This document shows positions 59,277 to 64,000 of a DNA stretch of 64,000 nt, piece by piece; position 1 is the stretch's first letter, and each line of letters opens with the position of its first letter. The translations under genes and the position numbers were made by a program. Under the pieces are notes generated by a model. The model was not told the origin of the DNA. It ran no database searches and worked only from the letters and a program-made list of their open reading frames with translations. This DNA comes from Bacteroidales bacterium (GTDB lineage: Bacteria; Bacteroidota; Bacteroidia; Bacteroidales; G3-4614), in the NCBI GenBank assembly GCA_015061035.1, contig SUXK01000001.1:248001-312000 (forward strand). The letters are read 5' to 3'.

Positions 59277-60347
59277 ATGCTTAAGAAAATAGACTTTTAC
59301 ATAATAAAGAAGTTTTTAGGAACCTACATATTTGCAATAGTATTGATAATATCTATTGCGGTGGTGTTTGATATAAACGAAAAGATTGATGACTTTATAA
59401 ATGCACCGTTAAAAGAGATATTGTTTGATTATTATCTAAACTTTATCCCATATTTTGCGAATCTCTTTAGTCAATTATTCACCTTTATAGCAGTAATATT
59501 TTTTACTTCAAAGTTGGCTGATAACTCCGAGATAATAGCAATGTTATCAAGCGGAATAAGTTTTAAGCGGTTAATGGTCCCCTATATGGTTTCGGCAGCA
59601 ATAATATCATCGTTAACCTTTACCCTTAATAGTTTTGTAATACCGCCGGCAAACAAAACGCGAATAGAGTTTCAGAATAAATATGTATCAAACAAAAAAG
59701 TAGATTATGCACAAAACGTACAGTTGCAGGTATCTCCGGGAGTAATAGCATACATAAACCGCTACGATGATAATCTGAAAACAGGATATCGATTTTCGAT
59801 GGAGAAATTTGAGGGAAAGAGTCTGAGATCAAAACTGACAGCAGAGTCAATCCGATACGATAGCGCATATAGGTGGGTGGCGCGAAACTATACCATACGC
59901 GATTTTAACGGAATGGAGGAGACTTTCCGAAAAGGAACAAGATTAGATACCATAATAACCATAGCACCATCCGATTTTCTAATATCGCGATACGATGCCG
60001 AGTTGATGACCACACCAGAGTTAAAAGAGTATATAAAAAAGCAAGAGGCACGAGGAGCTTCAAACATAAAACCTTTTCATATAGAGTTTGAGTCACGAAT
60101 AGCATCAACCTTTGCAGCCTTTATATTAACATCAATAGGAATGTTCCTGTCATCGCGAAAAGTAAAAGGAGGAATGGGAGTAAACATAGGAATAGGTTTA
60201 ATATTAAGTTTTACCTACATTCTGTTCTCAACCATATCATCAACCTTTGCAACCAATGGCGATATGTCGCCACGTTTGGCTGTGTGGATACCAAATATAC
60301 TCTATCTCTTTATTGCAATATATCTATATACCAAGGCACCAAAATAG
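59277..60347 (+). CDS. LptF/LptG-family lipopolysaccharide export permease
   Basis: 356 residues with six membrane helices (three at each end: about 13-35, 55-80, 100-120 and 275-295, 302-322, 330-350) and a periplasmic beta-jellyroll domain between. YjgP/YjgQ family marks: MLKKIDFYIIKKFLGTYIFA, FTFIAVIFFTSKLADNSEIIAMLSSGISFKRLMVPY, and the end FATNGDMSPRLAVWIPNILYLFIA. It is the membrane part of the ABC transporter that extracts LPS. Which of LptF or LptG cannot be told alone. Confidence 0.93.
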   Translation: MLKKIDFYIIKKFLGTYIFAIVLIISIAVVFDINEKIDDFINAPLKEILFDYYLNFIPYFANLFSQLFTFIAVIFFTSKLADNSEIIAMLSSGISFKRLMVPYMVSAAIISSLTFTLNSFVIPPANKTRIEFQNKYVSNKKVDYAQNVQLQVSPGVIAYINRYDDNLKTGYRFSMEKFEGKSLRSKLTAESIRYDSAYRWVARNYTIRDFNGMEETFRKGTRLDTIITIAPSDFLISRYDAELMTTPELKEYIKKQEARGASNIKPFHIEFESRIASTFAAFILTSIGMFLSSRKVKGGMGVNIGIGLILSFTYILFSTISSTFATNGDMSPRLAVWIPNILYLFIAIYLYTKAPK

Positions 60348-60441
60348 GTAAAATAGAATCTTTGCAGTAAAAAAGTAAGGTAAATATTTGCATTTAAATA
60401 TCTTTTATTGTAAAATTGTAACCCCAAAAACAGAAAAAGAC

Positions 60442-61572
60442 GTGTCAAATAGAATACATGTAATATCTTTTCAAGTACCATATCCCGCCGATTACGGAGG
60501 GGTAATAGATGTATATTATAAGGTAAAAGCGTTAAAGGATGCAGGATACAAGGTAGCCTTGCACTGCTTTGCATATAAGGGAAGAAAAGACTCTCGAGCA
60601 TTACACGATATAGCCGATGAGGTATATATCTACAAGCGAAATACATGTATTTTATACAGACTATTGTCAAAACCCTATATAGTAAAAAGTCGTCAATCTG
60701 ATGAATTGCTCAACAGACTATTACAGGATGATGATCCAATTCTTTTTGAGGGGCTACACACCACTCATTTGTTATCATCTCCACTACTTAAGAATCGCAA
60801 AAAGTTTGTAAGGGCGCACAATGTAGAGAGTGATTACTATAAATATTTGGCAGATGCAACAGTGTCGGTTAAGAAAAAAATATTCTTCAACTGGGAGGCA
60901 CAGCGACTAAGCAAATATGAAAGCGTATTGGAAAATGCCGATGTAATATTTGCAATAACCGAAAAAGACAAACGATATTTCTCAGCAACATATCCATCGG
61001 TAACAACCGAACTATTACCCTGTTTTCACAACGGTAATGAAGATAATATCTCGCAACAAAGAGGAATGGGCGACTATGTCCTCTATAATGGAAACCTAAG
61101 TGTTGAGGAGAATTTGAATGCAGTCTATTTTTTGGCAGAGCGAATAATTCCAGCATTCCCAACACAAAAATGGATAATAGCAGGAGGTAACCCACCTAAG
61201 GAATTATACGAAGTATTCCAAAAGATGAATAATGTTGAGATAGTTGCCAACCCAACATCGCAGCAGATGTCTCGCTTAATAAGCGAAGCAGCAGCAAATG
61301 TATTGATCACATTCCAATCAACAGGCATAAAATTAAAACTGATAAATGCACTATACAAAGGAGGTCACTGCATTGTAAACGATAAGATGATTGAGAGTAC
61401 AGGTCTAAAAGATGTATGTATGGTAACCCACTCAGATAAAGATCTGATAGAGACAATAAAAACAGCCTTATCACAACAAATCACACCCCAACAACTTGCT
61501 GAGCGAAAAGAGGTACTACTCAAAAGTTACGACAATAACGAGAATATCAAAATTCTCACAAAATACCTATAA
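60442..61572 (+). CDS. Glycosyltransferase of the GT-B fold
   Basis: 376 residues from the GTG at 60442 (VSNRIHVISFQVPYPADYGG); the open frame starts at a TTG 54 bases earlier, but the GTG begins right at the first strand of the Rossmann domain. An N-terminal domain with GGVIDVYYKVKALKDAGYKV and RAHNVESDYYKYLA, and a C-terminal domain with DYVLYNGNLSVEENLNAVYFLAERI and KWIIAGGNPP, plus GIKLKLINALYKGGHCI near the end, fit GT4-like transferases. Sugar and acceptor unknown. Confidence 0.82.
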   Translation: MSNRIHVISFQVPYPADYGGVIDVYYKVKALKDAGYKVALHCFAYKGRKDSRALHDIADEVYIYKRNTCILYRLLSKPYIVKSRQSDELLNRLLQDDDPILFEGLHTTHLLSSPLLKNRKKFVRAHNVESDYYKYLADATVSVKKKIFFNWEAQRLSKYESVLENADVIFAITEKDKRYFSATYPSVTTELLPCFHNGNEDNISQQRGMGDYVLYNGNLSVEENLNAVYFLAERIIPAFPTQKWIIAGGNPPKELYEVFQKMNNVEIVANPTSQQMSRLISEAAANVLITFQSTGIKLKLINALYKGGHCIVNDKMIESTGLKDVCMVTHSDKDLIETIKTALSQQITPQQLAERKEVLLKSYDNNENIKILTKYL

Positions 61573-61665
61573 TTTAATTAGGGGTTAGTGCGTGTCTTTG
61601 CCATAATTAGTAATTAATACACTATCAACTATCCTATGTTAGAAGGGGAGTGCTCCTCTCGCAGC

Positions 61666-61712
61666 CAACTAACAACTACCCGTAGGGTGGCGTCAGCCAG
61701 CAACTAACAACT
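61666..61712 (-). repeat. Two-hairpin repeat starting at the pepD stop codon
   Basis: Minus strand: TAG stop (61704-61706) opens TAGTTGCTGGCTGACGCC, with GGC-TGAC-GCC and CCC-TAC-GGG hairpins, then TAGTTGTTAGTTG. Confidence 0.68.
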
Positions 61713-63170
61713 TTGTTCTGGGCTATTCTTAAGAATACCCAAAAGAAAGTTCCAGAATTTCTCAACCGAAGCAATCTCAACCCTCTCATCGGGAGAGTGG
61801 GGATGAAGCATATTAGGGCCAATCGAAATCATATCCAAATTTGGGTAAAGCGAAGATATAATACCGCACTCCAACCCTGCGTGCATAACCTTAGTCTTAA
61901 GATCCTCGCCAAAAGAGGTTTTGTAAAAATCTTTAGCAATATTCAAAATCGGAGAGTTTAAATTTGGAGTCCACGAAGGATAATCACCAAACAACTCAAC
62001 TTCAGCGTCAACAAGCGAGTATAAACTCCACAAACTTGATATGTAGTTATACTTTCTGCTATTCATTGTTGAGCGAACCAAAATTTGTACCCAAGCTATG
62101 CCATCCTTACAATTGACAATAGCCAAATTTGAAGAGGTCTCAACCGTATCTTCAATACCGGGAATCATCCGCTCCACACCATCGGGGGTAGCATCAATAA
62201 CATTAATAAACTTACGTTGAAACTCCATTGGAAGAATACCAATAGGCATATTAACCTCCTGACAATCTATCAAAACAGCATCATCAATAATATTATATTC
62301 ACTCTGATAAAGTCTGCTGAATAGAGTAACTTCCTTTAAAAAATCTTCGCAATCGTTTTCGTTAACAACCACAATGGCATTAGCATAACGAGGAATAGCG
62401 TTACGGGTATCGCCACCAATAATTTCTGAAACCCTGATACCGTAAGCCTGAATACAAAAATTCAAAAATCTAACCAATAACTTATTTGCGTTACCCCTTC
62501 CTCTATGAATATCAACACCCGAGTGGCCCCCTTTAAGACCTCTGATAGTAAGTTTGTAAGCCCTGCCTTTTATGTCGCACACCTCGTTTGTATATTTAAG
62601 TGAAGCCTTAAAATCAATAGCACCGGCACAACCAATAAACGCAGAGTTATCCTCTTCAGAATCGGTGTTAATCATAATAGAGTGTTTTAAAAACTCTTTA
62701 TCTAAGAGAGTAGCCCCCTCCATACCGCACTCTTCATCCGTAGTAAAAAGAGCCTCAATCTCAGGATGGGAGATTTCGTTATTATCCAAAATGGCAAGAG
62801 TTGCAGCAACACCAATACCATTGTCAGCACCCAACGAAGTATCCTTGGCCCTAACCCAGCCATTGTCAACAAAAATAGTCAACGGGTCAGTCGAGAAATT
62901 ATGCGAAGAGTTGTGAGTCTTCTGTCCCACCATATCAATATGAGATTGAATGATAATGCCCTTGCGCATCTCCATGCCTTTAGTAGCAGGTTTATGAATA
63001 AGAATATTACCTGCCTTATCTTTTACATAAGAGAGACCTCTCTCCTTTGCAAAATTTATAATATACTCCGAAATCTTTTCAAGATTATGCGAAGTGTGGG
63101 GGATTTTACAAATATCATAAAAGAATCGCCATACACACAAAGGTTGTAAAGGTAAAATTTGCTCTCTCAT
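61704..63170 (-). CDS. pepD: Aminoacyl-histidine dipeptidase (beta-Ala-His dipeptidase), M20 family
   Basis: Cytosolic di-zinc peptidase for dipeptides including carnosine-type substrates. 488 residues. Metal ligands in IIQSHIDMVGQK (His), LGADNGIGVAA (bridging Asp), TTDEECGMEGA (catalytic and metal Glu), INTDSEEDNSAFIGCAGA (Asp), and MHAGLECGII near the C-terminus (His). The insertion domain starts near 215 with GLKGGHSGVDIHRGRGNA. Start MREQILPLQPLCVWRFFYDICKIP is like PepD. Single gene; the stop is the first codon of a two-hairpin repeat. Confidence 0.95.
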   Translation of the reverse strand: MREQILPLQPLCVWRFFYDICKIPHTSHNLEKISEYIINFAKERGLSYVKDKAGNILIHKPATKGMEMRKGIIIQSHIDMVGQKTHNSSHNFSTDPLTIFVDNGWVRAKDTSLGADNGIGVAATLAILDNNEISHPEIEALFTTDEECGMEGATLLDKEFLKHSIMINTDSEEDNSAFIGCAGAIDFKASLKYTNEVCDIKGRAYKLTIRGLKGGHSGVDIHRGRGNANKLLVRFLNFCIQAYGIRVSEIIGGDTRNAIPRYANAIVVVNENDCEDFLKEVTLFSRLYQSEYNIIDDAVLIDCQEVNMPIGILPMEFQRKFINVIDATPDGVERMIPGIEDTVETSSNLAIVNCKDGIAWVQILVRSTMNSRKYNYISSLWSLYSLVDAEVELFGDYPSWTPNLNSPILNIAKDFYKTSFGEDLKTKVMHAGLECGIISSLYPNLDMISIGPNMLHPHSPDERVEIASVEKFWNFLLGILKNSPEQSC

Positions 63171-63191
63171 ATCAGATACCAGTTATCAGTT

Positions 63192-63260
63192 AACGAACAT
63201 ACTTTCGTTGAATCTGCTCACGCTCGGCAAAGTTTAAGTAAACTTATTTTGCCCTCGCTT
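63192..63260. repeat. Palindrome-rich intergenic segment upstream of pepD
   Basis: AACGAA (63192-63197)/TTCGTT (63204-63209), then GGCAAA..TTTA..TAAA..TTTGCC (about 63226-63253), flanked by ATCT/AGAT. Looks like an interspersed Bacteroidales repeat; one copy in this window. Confidence 0.4.
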
Positions 63261-63320
63261 ACTCGTAGATTTGTTAGTTAATTACTATTTACTGACTTAT
63301 TTATATAATAACAAATGGAT

Positions 63321-64000
63321 TTACGAATTGTTCACCTCTTTACCTCTTTTTTTGTAGAGCGAGATAGATATAAAAGTATAAACACCTATTAAGATTGTCA
63401 TAATAAGTTGAGCGCCATGAGCAACAAGAGCAAAAGCCCCAGCAGTATCATTGTTTAAACCATAAAGAGTAAGCACCGCAATAACAGCCCAGTGCCAAGG
63501 ACCAAGTCCACCCTGAACAGGAACACCCATTCCAATACTACCCATTAAGAAACAAGAGAAGGCGCAAACAATGCCTAACGATTCGGTCTGTTTAAAGGCA
63601 AAGAAGCATACATAAAGTTCAACAAAATATAGAAACCACATTAAAATGGTGTAGAAGAGAAATAGACCCTTCTTTTCCATCTTGAAAATAGTCTTAAAGC
63701 CATTAATTAGGTTATTAGCCATCTCCTTAATCTTAACTATAAGAGTATTCTCACTTTTAAAGCGGAAGAGCCAAACCAAAGCAATAATACCAACAGCAAT
63801 AACGCTATAAAGAGCAGGAGAGGTAATAATATTAACAATCCCCTCCTTAATAGAAGGGTTATTGTTTAGAATCTCTTTTAATACATCGAGTTGCAAAAAG
63901 AATGTAATAATAGTAATAGTAATAACAGTAAGAGTATCGGTTAATCGTTCCGAAATCATTGACCCTACCACCTTTATAAACGACTTATCTTCGCTTTGGG
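63321..64000 (-). CDS. Flippase-like / LPG-synthase transmembrane domain protein (N-terminal part outside the window)
   Basis: The frame is open to the right edge: upstream of the first possible start it reads QSEDKSFIKVVGSMISERLTDT, the usual entry to the conserved core of the UPF0104/AglD-like family (a K-x-x-G-S-x-x-x-E-R motif). About 226 residues are visible with five or six membrane helices and the GSIGMGVPVQGGLGPWHWAVIAVLTLYG segment typical of the family. Members share the membrane domain of lysylphosphatidylglycerol synthase; the job of stand-alone forms is not settled. The protein ends with a basic tail. Confidence 0.85.
   Translation of the reverse strand, partial: QSEDKSFIKVVGSMISERLTDTLTVITITIITFFLQLDVLKEILNNNPSIKEGIVNIITSPALYSVIAVGIIALVWLFRFKSENTLIVKIKEMANNLINGFKTIFKMEKKGLFLFYTILMWFLYFVELYVCFFAFKQTESLGIVCAFSCFLMGSIGMGVPVQGGLGPWHWAVIAVLTLYGLNNDTAGAFALVAHGAQLIMTILIGVYTFISISLYKKRGKEVNNS

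Noticed and set aside
1-64000. CRISPR arrays, tRNA or rRNA genes, prophage, complete IS elements
   Set aside because: No regularly spaced direct repeats, no tRNA cloverleaf, no rRNA segments, and no phage structural genes were seen by eye. A tRNAscan or CRISPR search would settle this.

Overview
The window is a low-GC chromosomal segment of a member of the Bacteroidota, most likely order Bacteroidales. Supporting marks are an LpxC-FabZ fusion, a bacterial serine palmitoyltransferase, proteins with type IX secretion (T9SS) C-terminal sorting domains, DUF4301 and pRiA4b-type proteins, a Tgt without the zinc cysteines, many promoters of the Bacteroidetes form (TTTG, about 19-20 bases, TAnnTTTG), and almost no Shine-Dalgarno sequences. 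Species cannot be read from the sequence. No rRNA, tRNA, CRISPR array, prophage or complete IS element was recognised.

Layout. 1-4822 (minus): tripartite RND efflux operon (adaptor, pump, outer-membrane factor; the last is cut by the window edge). 5025-9791 (minus): tsaC, a polyprenyl-phosphate sugar transferase, a ClC chloride channel and fmt. 9980-14296 (plus): superoxide dismutase, UvrD/PcrA helicase, carboxynorspermidine decarboxylase. 14297-16291: accessory island 1, a structured leader followed by two secreted proteins. 16496-20198 (minus): recA, a lipoprotein, a DUF4301 protein. 20430-23947 (plus): a RelA/SpoT-type enzyme with a degenerate hydrolase domain, and a membrane-anchored phosphoesterase. 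24046-31756 (minus): Na/Pi cotransporter, two small envelope proteins, ndk, a pRiA4b-type protein, and lpxD, lpxC/fabZ, lpxA for lipid A. 32094-40408 (plus): two giant T9SS-exported beta-propellers and a TonB-dependent receptor. 40558-45080: serine palmitoyltransferase, DUF486 protein, ttcA-like gene, and a small membrane protein with a TPR/beta-propeller protein. 45081-47222: accessory island 2, a REP-associated transposase (RAYT) among its REPs, then a structured leader with three small secreted proteins. 47417-53267: asnA, DUF1343 muramidase, Hsp20, a glycosyltransferase with a CpsB-type phosphatase, ribosomal protein L31. 53268-54989: accessory island 3, a structured leader and two secreted proteins. 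55115-64000: clpB, tgt, an LptF/G permease, a glycosyltransferase, pepD, and the cut end of a flippase-like membrane protein.

The most unusual content is non-coding. (1) A roughly 200-nt rod-shaped RNA element occurs three times (14759-14961, 45985-46183, 53623-53827). Each copy has its own promoter and lies in a 370-400-nt leader ahead of small secreted or lipoprotein genes; helix sequences differ between copies but pairing is kept by compensatory changes. (2) A RAYT gene is bracketed by REP palindromes, with another REP, inverted, inside its own reading frame; a second REP class with the same ends forms the start of two of the three structured leaders. (3) A two-hairpin repeat begins exactly at the TAG stop codon of four genes. 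(4) A pair of 85-86-bp tandem-promoter modules precedes recA and tgt. (5) Only the two heat-shock genes, hsp20 and clpB, show strong Shine-Dalgarno sequences, and the hsp20 leader can fold to hide its own.
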